Source of the DNA: Chaunax sp. Z400
Lineage: Eukaryota > Chordata > Actinopteri > Lophiiformes > Chaunacidae
Assembly: GCA_037577475.1 (NCBI GenBank)
Contig: CM075202.1
Location: 11,651,501-11,715,500 of the forward strand
DNA: 64,000 nt
Reading direction: 5' to 3'
Part shown: positions 26,018 through 38,595 of the stretch, in pieces
Layout of the letters: each line of letters starts with the position of its first letter
How positions within the stretch are numbered: the stretch's first letter is position 1
Program-made: the position numbers and the translations under genes
The notes under the pieces: model-generated
Told to the model about the DNA's origin: nothing
Databases searched by the model: none
Seen by the model: the letters and a program-made list of their open reading frames with translations, nothing else

Positions 26018-26053
<36 letters not shown>
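26017..26053. repeat. (CA)n microsatellite
   Basis: An uninterrupted CA run of ~36 bp. It is the left half of an inverted CA/GT pair with 26261-26310. Confidence 0.95.
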
Positions 26054-26054
<1 letters not shown>

Positions 26055-26260
26055 GTTACTTAAGTTGTGTTGGCTTGAACTTGAATTGGCTGAGTGCCCA
26101 AAGTGGCCTGTCGGAAGTAAATGAGACGCGACGCAGCTGCAGTTGGAGTGTGTTTGTGTGTGAGCATGTGCTCTACTACAGTATGGCAGTTTTTTAACCT
26201 CTGCTGTAACCTCTGGTGTAACTCCTGGCCTGGTGATCGGATGCACAGATAAAAACAGGG

Positions 26261-26263
26261 TGT

Positions 26264-26310
<47 letters not shown>
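26261..26310. repeat. (GT)n microsatellite
   Basis: A GT run with two GC interruptions at its left end. It is complementary to the CA run 200 bp to its left. Confidence 0.95.
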
Positions 26311-26311
<1 letters not shown>

Positions 26312-26859
26312 CTCCACTTTGCAGCACTGGGCAGTAGGACAAAGCTGGGTTTCAGAGTCAAAGGTCTGGTCTCTGTCACTGTGATGGAGACTGTGGTTTA
26401 TAAACAAAGATGAGAGGGACACTGCTCAGTTTTCTATCTCACACAGTCATACAGATGAGTGTCTATATGTGTGTGTGCGTGTGTGTGTGTGTGTGTTTGA
26501 TCTTCCAACAGACCAGAACTCCCAGCATCCTATTAAATCCTTACTCTCCCTGCTTCTTCCTCTTCTTCACCCCTCCTCACCCGGTTTTCACCTCTCTCTC
26601 CAATGCTGACTCCCCTCTCTGCTGTTGGATTTCTGGGCAATTCAGTGTAGCCAAAACAAACAGAGCCAAAACAGTTGAATAAAAACAAAGCTTTTCAGCA
26701 AAGATGCAACCACACGTTCAATCCTGTGTAAACACTGATGTCTGTATCCTAAAGCATTTATCTTTAAATCTACATGCCAGGTTAAACTGCGTCTGGTTGC
26801 TTGTTGGTGCATGGTCGGAGATACACAAGTATCTGCTGCCATTGGATGCACTGTTTCTA

Positions 26860-27100
26860 TCTTTACCTCCATTAATGAGACTAGGAGGAGGTCATGTGAT
26901 CCCCACAATTGTTTGATTGTTTGTCTGCAAGATATCAACAGATTGTGATGAAATTCTGTGTAGGCATGGATCTTCGGGGGATTATGTCGAGTCACAACAT
27001 GGAGAGACGTGGCACTACCACCAATATGTAACTGAGAAAGGTAGGAAATAAGAAAAATAGATCCGGACCCACCATTATGGAAAATCATATTTTAGTTGAT
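26860..27100 (+). repeat. Dispersed repeat, degraded copy of the 2556/17440 family
   Basis: Ordered remnants: 'tttgtctgcaagatatcaac', 'gattgtgatgaaattctgtg', 'taggcatggatcttcgggg', then 'atccggacccaccattatgg'. The similarity is weaker than for the other copies. The 148-codon minus-strand frame that overlaps it (26642-27088) is not treated as a gene. Confidence 0.4.
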
Positions 27101-28786
27101 AACTCATAATCTACTGATGATTCCAAATGCTGGGAGCAGGTTTCCAGGGAAGGAATTAGGAGGTAGCACTTTATTTGCCATGAGGCAGAAAGTGATGTCA
27201 TCATGGTGACGTCATTATAGTGTGTGCATGCCCTGGGTGCAATGATACAACAACTGATGATTTTCTCACAGTGATACTAAATGGGATGCACATATTTGCA
27301 CACACTCACATGCGCGGCCCTTTCTTCTTTCAGAGACCCGAATGCTGACGGAAATTGTCAAAAGGGCCTAAGAGGAGAGGACAACTTTCCGATTGTTCAG
27401 GTTTAAGTGACAATGGCGTTGGCGGAGGTAGAGTCAGTGCTTTCTAGTTCTATATTTCATTGGTCTCATCCCTGACCGATCTCTGTAAATGCAGGGAGAT
27501 ATAATGTCAGGATTATCATTACACACACCTAATTAGCAGTGCAATGCTGGACCGTCGCTGATATTATTCACACCTGATTAGTCAGGCTGTTGTTAACATG
27601 GGGGGCGATGATGGAGAGGGATGATAAACAGTGCTGCTCTCTTATTGGTCCGATCAAGTTCTTTTCTTTGATCTCCTGTCTCCTAATTACTCAGGGGGGG
27701 AACAGACAGGTATGTGTCCGTCTGTCTGTATATGTGTGTGGGCATTTTTCTAACAAGGTGCACAAATTCCTGAGCTGTTTGTGGGGTCGTCTGTTTTAGT
27801 ATCAACATTTTCACTCCTTGCACATGCTTAAAGTGCAGCATTTACTTTAGTTTTAAAATTGAACTCAAGTTGATTTCTTCCCCTTAGAGATGAAATGATC
27901 TCACCACAAAATATCTTGTCTGTCTCGGCGGTTAGTTGCACACTCACAAACAGACCACTGATACAGACTGACACACATTGATTGTCTATAACTTTGCATG
28001 GTGCTCAGTGGTAATTACTTCAGCTCATAGTGCACAGGGAGAGTATTATCAGACCCCAGGAAGAGAGATAGGAGCAATCCCTAAAGACACCGTAGTATCA
28101 GACTGGCAATACAAACCAGCATTTATGTATTTCTTTGCATGTATCTCTCTGGAGGGGGAGTGTGCCTGCGCTTGTCTACATGAACAAACTCCAGGCTCAA
28201 GCAAGATACACCCCCATAGCCTGCCAATATCTCTGGATAAACCATCCAGAGCTGCTGATAGCCAAGGATGTGTCGGCTGCCCCGAATGCAGGAAAACCTT
28301 TGGCTTCCTGGGCGAAGACATTATGCATATCTCCCTCCTCCTCCCTGGCTGTTCCCCTTCAGCCTACAATCTCCCAGGTCCCACGGGGGAACCGTTGCCC
28401 TCGCCAGGACCAGTATCAAGGCTCCTCCTGGGCTACTCTATTGAAACTCCCCCTTCTAAGAGTGGGCCTGATGTACAGGGAGGGAACTTGTACAAACATT
28501 GCACATTTGACTTATGTGTATAATCTCTTACACACACCCTTGCACGTTAACATTAGGTACACCCTCAAAAATCCAAGCATAGAATATACAACAACAAATC
28601 TCCTACACTCTTGTAATATAAACATTTTTTTTCTTGAAATGTAAACATGAAAAACCATCGGTTGTATTTATGACAGCAATGTGGGACTGAGGAAGAAAAA
28701 CTAAAAGAAAGAAGTATAAATCATGAAATGGAGCAGATTCGCTTGGCTGCTTCGGACTTATGGCTGATTTGGCACATCAGTCAGCT

Positions 28787-28821
28787 AATGGTGTGTGTGT
28801 GTGTGTGTTTGTGTGTGTGTG
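28787..28821. repeat. (GT)n microsatellite
   Basis: A GT run with one TTT interruption. It is the first of three dinucleotide runs within 440 bp. Confidence 0.9.
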
Positions 28822-28991
28822 AGATTAAGGTAGCTGACCTTAGCAGCACCTTCTCACATCTCATTTCAGCCTAATCTGTGTTTGTGTGAGTGTGTGCATC
28901 AGTTCTCCCATGAGACGCAGACATAATGCTACCGGAGGCTAACAGGAGATGATGAAGAGGTGAGATTGTGAATTGTGATAAAGGCACCAAT

Positions 28992-29097
<106 letters not shown>

Positions 29098-29162
29098 ACA
29101 ACATAAAGTCTCAAGAGACCCTGAAGATCCTCTGAACCCCAAATCCCAAGGCAGGAAGCAGA

Positions 29163-29166
<4 letters not shown>

Positions 29167-29222
<56 letters not shown>
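29167..29222. repeat. (GT)n microsatellite
   Basis: About 56 bp of pure GT, 70 bp to the right of the long CA tract and complementary to it. Confidence 0.95.
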
Positions 29223-29225
<3 letters not shown>

Positions 29226-30320
29226 TAGCTCATTAAAGTGTGCATGTATTTGTTTGTGAGTGTAACCCAAGCTCCGGTGCAGCTAACAGACAGGTCCACT
29301 TAATAGCAGAGGACAGACACAACAGCACCGTACCCTCTCAGCATAATCACAAACAGATGTCTGCTAACCTCTCTGTTAAACGTTAGCCTATAATTAGCGG
29401 ATTATCAAGCTAAATACCCAGAGCAAGTGCGTGTTATATGAAATTTCTGTGATCACACCACACAGCAGGTCGTTATGAGAAACTCAGCGCAAAAATAACT
29501 CCAGGTCAGCAATAAATTTGGTTGATAAATTGGCATTTTTTTAATCATTTCAGGGGTTTCTTTTGACAAACTGTACATCGTTCAGAAAAAAATGCTACGA
29601 TACTGTAATAATTCTTCGTATCGCTACAGTTTTTTGGCCTTATTCTTGTTTCTATGCATTAAAGGATGAGAGTCCAAACTTATGACGGGACTTTTTATTT
29701 ACTGTGTTAGCAGTGGTAAGAAAAGTAAATGATTAGAAACTAAAAGCTAAATGCTTCTGTGTCTGACAGATTAAAAGTGTAAAGTCATTCCTCTACATGA
29801 GTTATCTTTACAACTATTCACACACATATTCATCAATATCCATTACATAAAAGATTGAGGGCTATCTTAATAAAATGCAATGAAGCCATGTAGGAGGCAA
29901 GGCATGTTCCATTTAGCATAAGATCTGTGTCTGTCACAAATTCTCAGGTGGAATGATCAATGCTCTCTACTGAACATACAAAATTGTTGATATTGATGTT
30001 ACATATTGGTAAGTGAAGTTGAATAAATCAAAGTTTTTGCCTCACTTCATTTTCCTTTCTTTACCTACGTCACTACTGGAAAGCCGGAGCTGGAAGCTGG
30101 AAGGAAGGAGAAGACATATTTTCAGAACATACCAGATTCAACTGCTTTGCTTTGCTTTGCTTTTTTCCAAGCCCCCTCCCTAGGTATAAAGTTTGTATAG
30201 CTCCAGGTGTCCACATAAAGCTATGACCTTGCCCTCTATTTCTGCACCAATGTCCTACTGATGTCCTGACATGTGATGTCTGGAGAATCTCACCGTTGAT
30301 TGGCCCTCGTGACTTCGTGT

Positions 30321-30363
30321 AATTCAGACTCATAATTACATACTGTAATTATGAGTCTGAATT
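30321..30363. repeat. Perfect inverted repeat, 20-bp arms, 3-nt spacer
   Basis: Arms 30321-30340 and 30344-30363 are exact reverse complements with TAC between them. The stem is AT-rich and not made of simple repeats. No neighbouring gene or precursor-like flank is evident. Confidence 0.95.
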
Positions 30364-31767
30364 TACCTCCGATAGAAGATGCATAGACATGCTGCCGTTC
30401 TTCTTGTTTTTTTAGGAGGCTATTGGTTACCGAGAGGTTGAGTTTTCAAGACTGCTGTACTACAGATAGAGGATATTTCATACACATGCTTGTATATCTG
30501 AATTTTCCTTCTAGTTCATCATTTTGCTCACTTGGACACAGATACAGCTGAAGATCTCTGTCACTGCCGAGCATCAGCTGTTGTCCAGCTGTTTGATGTA
30601 TTTACTGTGTATTTACTTTTGGGCTTATTTATTATACAGCAGCAAACTGCATCTTAAGAGGCTAGAAGTGTGTGTGTGTGTGTGTGTGTGCATGCTTGTG
30701 TTACTCTTAAAGTGTCACCATTAATATGTCACTTTCATTTACTTAAAATTTCACCTCTACTAATTTTAGAAGATCTAATAAAAAAAATCTTTGTAATCAT
30801 CATCATTGATGTTACACATTTAGTTCTTAATTAAATGTTTTTTTCTTATTCCGATATTGGCAAAACAGAAATGCTCAAACTTTTGTGAGAAAAAGTGTTT
30901 ATTCGTTACACAAACCATTTAAAACATATACATTTCATACCAAAATGGACATATTTAAAAGAAATCATTGTTTGCAGAGGATTTGCTTGAAGAGGCAACG
31001 AGGAACCATGTGGCGCTTTCCTGTTCAACTGTGGTGAACTGTGACATGCACATTTGCTCTGTCCAATTACAAACTGTCTAGACAGTGCTGACTTAATAGA
31101 GAAACAAAGAGAACCAGACAGTACACAATGGAAGAAGCTATCACATCAGCATTGACGTACCATCCAAATGTACAAAATCCTGCTCTGCTGCAGTAAAAAG
31201 ATTTTACTAACGAAAGGTTTGTCGTGAGTTGTAAAACAAATGATGGCACATGTGGTTCATTTAGCGAATAAATTATTCAAATCATCAACGTTCCAGCAAC
31301 AAAATACCCATGAGGATACTAAAATTAACTACTTTATGATAGGAGACACCAAAACTCCTTTAAAATGGGCTTTTCATACAAATGTCAAGGTATGTTTGAG
31401 TCATTACAGGACATATGCATTCATCAGCTGGCCACATTTCCAGAGTCAGAACATATTACAGTAGAGAAACAGTCTATCCATGCATGTTGAGGTAAAAAAT
31501 AAAGGTATAACTGGAGGCATCTGGGCTTTTTCAGGACTGACGCCTTCGTCTGTTTTCCAGCTTTTTGCTACACTCTCCTCTTGCTTTGTTAAAAACAGCA
31601 GAAAAAAAAGCAGATAGATCAATCAGCGAAACGGTGGTCCTTATCTCTTTCCCCTGCATGCTAATTAAAGATAATAAACCCTGCAGATCATTTCTCTGCT
31701 GCTCCAAACTCAACGTCACCTCTGCTCTTCTCGCACCACATATGCAGATGGCCAAATGAGGTGAAAG

Positions 31768-31798
<31 letters not shown>

Positions 31799-32729
31799 CT
31801 TGGCTTTCCCCGAGGCAGTAGATGAGTGTGACTGAAATGCTTTAGTCACATAGGTAAAAGTGAAATGCATGTTTAAATAAGCATTGACTTATTAAAAATA
31901 GTGCTACGGGCTTTGAAATGCACATAAGCATTACATCTTTCAAATAAATGCCTGCACACGTGTACATGAACGCGCAAACACACACACACACACACATGCA
32001 TTTTCTCCGTATGTCTAAGTTGAAGCCCATCATTAATCTTCACTCCACGCCTTAAACACAGGTGTTTGGAGAGCTTACAGTTGAGAGTCTGATGCCAGAT
32101 AGCATGATATCATGTAACTATGTTCGAGTTCTTTCACACAAACTGGTTTCCCTCTGAACATTCCCCTCAAGTTCACTTATTACAATTACACAGACCCTCT
32201 CAAACATTTCCTTTCTCCCCATCTCACCAGCTCAGTCAGTACACAGACATTTATTTAGCACAGAGACAGAGAGTCTCTTGAGCAGACTGGCCTTTAGATT
32301 TTTATTGAGCAAGAAGATAAAAAGGCGAGTTCTGCTCTCTGTCCATTAGGACTCAAATGGCCAGAAGAGTGTCTGATGAAATGGAATAAACTGTTGCGGT
32401 TATCTTCCCTCACTGCTGCAATGGAGGAGAGCCAGAGAGAAAGAGAGACCTCATACGTATACTCACGAAACTAGAATTTACTACACAGACTCAAAACCAT
32501 TCACATACACGCACACACACACACACACACACACACTAGCACTCCTTGGTATTGCCCTGGTCTGTATTTATCCTTAACCATAACAGAGCAGGCAGATAAT
32601 GGCTGATGGGACTGTCGTAAAAATAACCTGGCACATGTCTGTTTGGATTAAGCTCATCTCCTCACCCCTTCCCCCTCCTTCTCTATCCCTCCATCATGTT
32701 TTATTGCTCTTTTTCCAACTATTAATTTG

Positions 32730-32787
32730 CTATCTATCTATCTATCTATCTATCTTTTTATCTATCTATCCATCCATCCATCTATCT
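32730..32787. repeat. (ATCT)n/(ATCC)n microsatellite
   Basis: A tetranucleotide run of ATCT with a TTTT interruption, ending in ATCC units. Confidence 0.95.
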
Positions 32788-33484
32788 AGACGAAAACATA
32801 TAATGCTACTAGAATACAAGGATAAACAGACTTCAACTGCAGCAACATTTCCATGAGTAACACATTGTTTTCTTGCTCGATTACTAATATGTTCCATATT
32901 TATTTTGGAAGTGCATGAACCGTCTTATCAGCTAAAAAAAACAACAGAGGCTTCTTTTTTCACTCCAAATTAGCCTCTTTATTTGCTTAAGATATAAAAT
33001 ACTTGTCCAAATATGTTACAAGCTGAATCTGACAGGAAAAAACAAAACTCTACCGAGAACAAAGAAACAACATATATCATCATGAGCACTTTTCTTGTAG
33101 GGGGTCTGAACTGCACCCACACACATTCACACAAATACTGAGCAGCAAGTCATTTCATCTATTCAGTGAAAATAAGCTCCCACGTTTCCAATGGCGTTCC
33201 TTCATGTCATTGCACTTATTGTTAACGAAGGCTCCATCCGTCTCCGTATCCGTCTGTCAACATAGAGCATAAATGAGCCTTTAAATGCACCACTGTCTTC
33301 ACCAGCTAGATACCAACTTTGTCTGTCTGCTGCTTGGTGGTGGTGAGGTAGAGGGAATAAAAGTTGTTAAACAAAACAGAGAAGTCGAAGGCCTGAAACC
33401 AGAACAATGAGCTGAATGCCACGTAAATATTACTCTGTAGAGTCTGCAGATAGATTACAAACAAAAACAAACAGGTTCATTCTT

Positions 33485-33720
33485 CCTGCGCTCATAAGCC
33501 TCGTTTCCCCAGCAGACATGCTTTTACCAAAAAGTAAAGTGTCCCAAACAACAGTGTGCACTACCTGCCCTGCACTAAAGAGTAGACAAAGTTAGCAACT
33601 AGCTGGTGGACATACAGTAGCTTGAGAGGAAATTATTTCCCTGAGTCGTTGGTACAAGTTTGCTTTTCTCTGCAAATCTACAGAACATTTCAGACTGACC
33701 ACTCCCATATATGTAATCAG
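33485..33720 (+). repeat. Possible teleost interspersed repeat
   Basis: Phrases 'ccccagcagacatgct', 'agacaaagttagcaactagc' and 'tggtggacatacagtagc' resemble a repeat I have seen in many teleosts. No protein domain is readable. Assignment is by memory of wording only. Confidence 0.4.
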
Positions 33721-33903
33721 CAAAGACGCCCTCATAACCTAAAGACTTATGAATTTTGGGCATAGGCCAGGTAGTCAGGAAAATAGTTGTAACAGTGATG
33801 AATGGCTGCTAAATATGCATTTGCAATAAGCAGTCATGCATATCCAATACAATTTTATAAGCTGGGATATGAAAAATGAATAGGCTTGTTCTGATGTTTA
33901 TGT

Positions 33904-33916
33904 GCCCCCTAGTGGC
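33904..33916 (-). promoter_or_regulatory. CTCF-type motif
   Basis: The minus strand reads CCACTAGGGGGCA, a full match to CCASYAGRKGGCR. It lies between tcf21 and tbpl1 and has the same orientation as the match at 14377-14389. Confidence 0.45.
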
Positions 33917-35999
33917 CGATATTTGAATTATGTAACTTTAAGTTACAGAAAGGACCCTTCCCAAACTGTTCTTTCATACCCAGAAAACAAATGTAAAGAC
34001 CCAGTGCTGGAGCTGCCGACTTGTTAAGACGAACATTCCCACGTTTAAAACCCGGAATGCTCTTTTCCTATGAGTCACGTTTAACATACCGGAAACAATT
34101 ACGTTGAAAACCAACAAGAGGACAGTTGATAATTTCGGTAAACTCTCTGAACTCCAAAGGAGGACGTCGTGGGCTTGTAAAATGCTGATCCCCGTGTCTG
34201 ATGAGAATGGGAGGCCTATATTTTATATCTCTTTTGAGGACGGGGATACAATATATCTGACACAGCTTTATTGGCTTACTCTTTAATGACTTCCTGTACA
34301 GAGTGAGCCTGAAGGAGACAGAGGGAGTCTAACTTGCTGAGAATTGAGATCTCTCTCTCTTTTTTTATTCCTTCTCTCTGTTTTTGGACTTTGTTTGAAC
34401 TATTTATGATCTTTACCCCATTACCCACGTCTCTGTTCCTCACACCAGAGGCTGATTCCCCATTGGACTCTCTCATTCTACCTATTTTTGTTGTCATTTA
34501 GGGAGACTATAAAGTAAATGCCTCTACAACATGATAAGTATATGACCTTGTCCATGTATTCCTTTGTGTACCTCTTTCTCTCTCCCTGCATGGCTAAGAT
34601 GGGGTTACTAATGAGCAAATGTTCTGATGATGAAGCCTTTTTCCAAGAATCTTTTCTCCCAAACGCCCGTGGCCTTTGGATGACTCCCCAAGGAGACCAT
34701 TAATTTAGATATCAGTGTGTATGTGTGTGTGCGTGTGTGTGTGTGTGTGTGTGCGCGTGGGCATACTTTGTCCATGCTGCTGGAAAATGAGTGGGAGATC
34801 TTTGTTGCTTTGTTTTATCACAGTTACAAGTATGAGCAAAAGCAGATCAATTAGGAAGTGCGTTCATGTCTGCAAACATGCAGCAGCACAGCACAAACTC
34901 ACAAACTCCTAGCTGTTAAAACAGAACACTGCCTTATCACATATCCCTCCTTCCTACCATCATTCTACACCTTCACCCCAACTCGCTCCCCAAACGCCAC
35001 CCCAAAACATCCTTCTATGTCAGCACCTCTCACCCCCCGATTCCACCCAAATTCAGACCTGTGTAAGCACAAAGTTTAGGAGACTCTACCCACACACACA
35101 CACACACACAGGAAACGAAAAGAGGGACAAATTCTTGGCCATACTTTTGGAACCTACCCTCTCCTCCTACATGCATTAACGTACATTAAGACACGCAATG
35201 ACAATGATGCATTTCACTCATGATTGCAAACAAACACTTTATCTCCAAGGGCGACCAGGTGTGTAATTGAAGGGAGCTCTGATGACCCCATCTCCCAACT
35301 CCTGCACTGACCAGTTTACCGCATGTGTGGTTTTCTTTTGTGGTTGTTCAGACGGACTCCTGCACACTCATACAGCAGTTTGTTTTTGGAGCGGCTTGTT
35401 TTCTAATGAGAGAGGAAGAATCCACTTCATGAGGCTTACAGCAACTCCTTCTCTTGCCAAACACTGACCGACTGTCCGAAGTGCTGACAAAGTCGCTGGT
35501 TCTGGAGCAGAAATGTATTATTTGTTGATGTTTTTCCATTCGGAGCCAAGGAAAGAGGTTTTGCCATCCCATTTTTGATGCAGTTCCAAAAAAACTGTTT
35601 TATGCACCTCTTCACAGTTGAGCTTCACTGTGCCCAACAGACATGAAGGGCTTAAACTGCTAAAATTGCAGCCTTTTTTATCTGCATGTATATCTGTGTA
35701 ATAATTCTATATCAGTGTGCCTTATAACCTTGGCTAAAAACATCTAATCTGAATATAAAATATGCAACTGCAATATCCCGATGTATTACATTTTATTTCT
35801 TATATGCCAATTTATAATTGTAAAAATCAAGAACAGTATTATGAAAGGAAGAGAAATAACTTCAACATTAAATATGAAGACAAGAAAAGGTTTGATGAAT
35901 TAGCGTCAAACAATACACATATGTACTAGTATTTAAATTCTTAATGCAAAAATGCTTCTAAAATTCTACCAAATCTTACATATTCTATTTTCTTCCTCT

Positions 36000-36135
36000 C
36001 TACAAAATGTTATTGACATCCGTCAAGAACATTTTGAGATATTCTGCCAACCAACAGACAGACAGACAGACAGGCAGACAGACAGGAAGACAGACAAAGG
36101 GAAATGAATATATAACCTTGGTGGAGATATTAAAA
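36000..36135 (-). repeat. GACA tract with repeat-like flank
   Basis: A GACA/GGCA run (about 36055-36098) is followed by 'aaccttggtggagatatt'. This matches the terminal phrase of the 2556/17440 repeat family, where a GTCT/GTTT-rich region often precedes the coding-like units. I read it as a terminal fragment, orientation uncertain. Confidence 0.4.
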
Positions 36136-38433
36136 AGGTGTTTAGGTTTTTGTTAAAAACTTAGTGAAAAAATGTCACCTATTTTACTTCATTTTGTGGT
36201 TCATGTCTGCCCCGCAATCCTTCTTTGTTGCTCTTTTTTTATACCTCTTTTGTGTGGAGTCTTTCTTTATATCTTTATTTTTTATTATATAGAGTACAGA
36301 TTATGAATACTTCTGAAGCAAGCTTACATACTTGACCTGTCTTGTGCAATTATTCAATCATATTGAAATAAGGGATGAAATCAATGTTACTGCTATTGAC
36401 GCAAACTCCGTCTTCCCCCAAGGATGTCCTGTATTTCAGAAATGGTAAAATAACAAGTTTTGTTTGTTGTTGGAAGTTGGGGGGATATCCATGTAATAGA
36501 TTTTTTTATGGTATGGTTTGTACGTAATGGTTAGTATTAACTAACTTGCAATGGTTGTAATGAAACGTCAGCTCAAGTAAATGTATGCATGTATGATCTA
36601 ATTTCTAGTTTCAAAAAGATAGTGGATGAGAAATGCAATAAGACCATCAGATCTAACAAATTTAACAAGAAATAATAAATAAAAATGATAATGATGATAA
36701 CAATCACTACACAGCTTTCATGTGGATATAAAAAAAAAAGAAGAACGAGTTACAAACTGCTATTCTGCCACCTATAAATAATGTATCTATATGAGACTCA
36801 TCCTGACACAGCTCCTCAGCTTATTTCACTCCTCTTTTTTCTGACAAGAGCAGGTGCTTTCTCTACAGACTGACGTAGCACACGATAATGCTCATGACAT
36901 TGTCATCATTTCCAAAACTAGTCTAAACATGGCTGAGCAGGGAACTCCATAACATTTGTGCAGGTGTGTTAATGTTAGGTCAGTGAATTTGGCACACTGA
37001 GTGTTGGGAGTGATTGTCTCTGTCTGATCTGGGCCTCTCCTACAGAGCAGTGACGGGAGGGTGGGAAGATTTTATTTCTATGTAGAAACTCCATTTTATT
37101 TGACTGTGAAAGGGTTTTTTGGGGGGGCTTTGATTGGCTCTGTTATAAATATTAGACCCCTCAACATTTAGATGTGTTCATAGACAGACAGTGTGTGGTT
37201 AAATGACACTCTGCGGCGTCTCTGTATCTAACATCAAAAGTATAAAGAAACTGTTGATTAACTGGGAACTTTTATGTCTGAGGACAGGTTTAGATAAGTC
37301 AATGCAAATGAAGCAAATGTGAGGAAACTACTTCTCTTAAATTTGATAAATCACATTTAGAATATGGTTAAAGAGAATATATTAGAGTATGTCAGCCTAA
37401 AACTCAATTTGGGTATATTTACTGTTCATTTCATTCCTTTTTCTCTTGTATCAAGAAGAATCTACACCAACATAACTTGCTGAAACTAGAATTTTATGAT
37501 GATGTATGTATAAACAAGCCTACTTGCATGTATTTGTGTGTATGCACATGAGACCGGTGTATTGGCTGTGCCCCTGATTCCTGGCTGACTGGTCCCAGTA
37601 AGAACTGAGCTGATATAAACAGGCTTGGTCGTTCCCACGTCTCTGTTTATACTGGGAGACCTCTGAGCCGCACCACCAGAGCACTGGATTCCCTCTGCAA
37701 GGCAAGCTCACACACTATACATCTCTGTCTCATACAGAAACACTTCATACTTCAGCACACATGTGATACATGGGCATGCAGATACAGTATATGTGCATCT
37801 ATGCAGATATGCAACCACATTTAAGGTGAAAATCCGAATGTGACAGCCACACATGCTAAAGATGCTTTTTTCTTTCATTCTCCTATTCAGTATTGTCCCT
37901 GTCTTATCGCCTTCTCCTTCCTTTTATTGTTTAGAACCTTTTCATCCTGCTTTTATTTTTGTTACTTTCAGCCTTGTCTTCTTCATTTCCCCACCCTTTT
38001 TCAATCCCTGCTGAAAATACTCAAATTGGAAACCATTTTAGCAATCAAACGCAGAATTCCCACAAACCCATCAAGCAGTATTGAACTCAGTTTTACAACA
38101 CAACCGCAAAGACTCTCAAAAGTTTTAACTCCACTCTCCAAGTCCCTTTGAAATGGGGCTGTGATGTACGCTGAACATAAACAGAACACTGGGGTCTTGA
38201 CAAACACATCCAGTTTATAGGCAACAGTGAGGTCACCCCAGCAGAATATCTCTACAAAGACGCATCTGCTGACACGGACGTATCAAGTTTTTAAAAGAAA
38301 TCGCATCTTCACATTCAGTCTTTTTTGGATAACTGCGTGACCTTTTAAGCTGTTTGTCCTAAGAATACCAAACTGCCCAGATCATCCAGATATTCAGAAG
38401 AAAACACACCTCTTGGAGCCTGGGAATGTACGA

Positions 38434-38595
<162 letters not shown>

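Larger units (their letters stand above)
21165..26850. other. Upstream region of tcf21, no gene seen
   Basis: Mostly AT-rich unique DNA with a 19-bp poly-A (about 23885-23903), short GT/CA runs (22441-22459, 24473-24484) and a CA repeat (26017-26053) opposed to a GT repeat (26261-26310). An enhancer-like block is at 23285-23450. Open frames at 24513-24999 and 25938-26422 are low-complexity Thr-His or Cys-Val artefacts. Confidence 0.5.

Noticed and set aside
26642..27088. 148-codon minus-strand frame
   Set aside because: It overlaps a degraded dispersed repeat, shows no recognisable domain and has no splice context.
37131..37150. ATTGG followed by TATAAAT, promoter-like
   Set aside because: The spacing between the CCAAT-type and TATA-type elements is only 6 bp, no downstream exon is seen, and AT-rich DNA gives such matches often.
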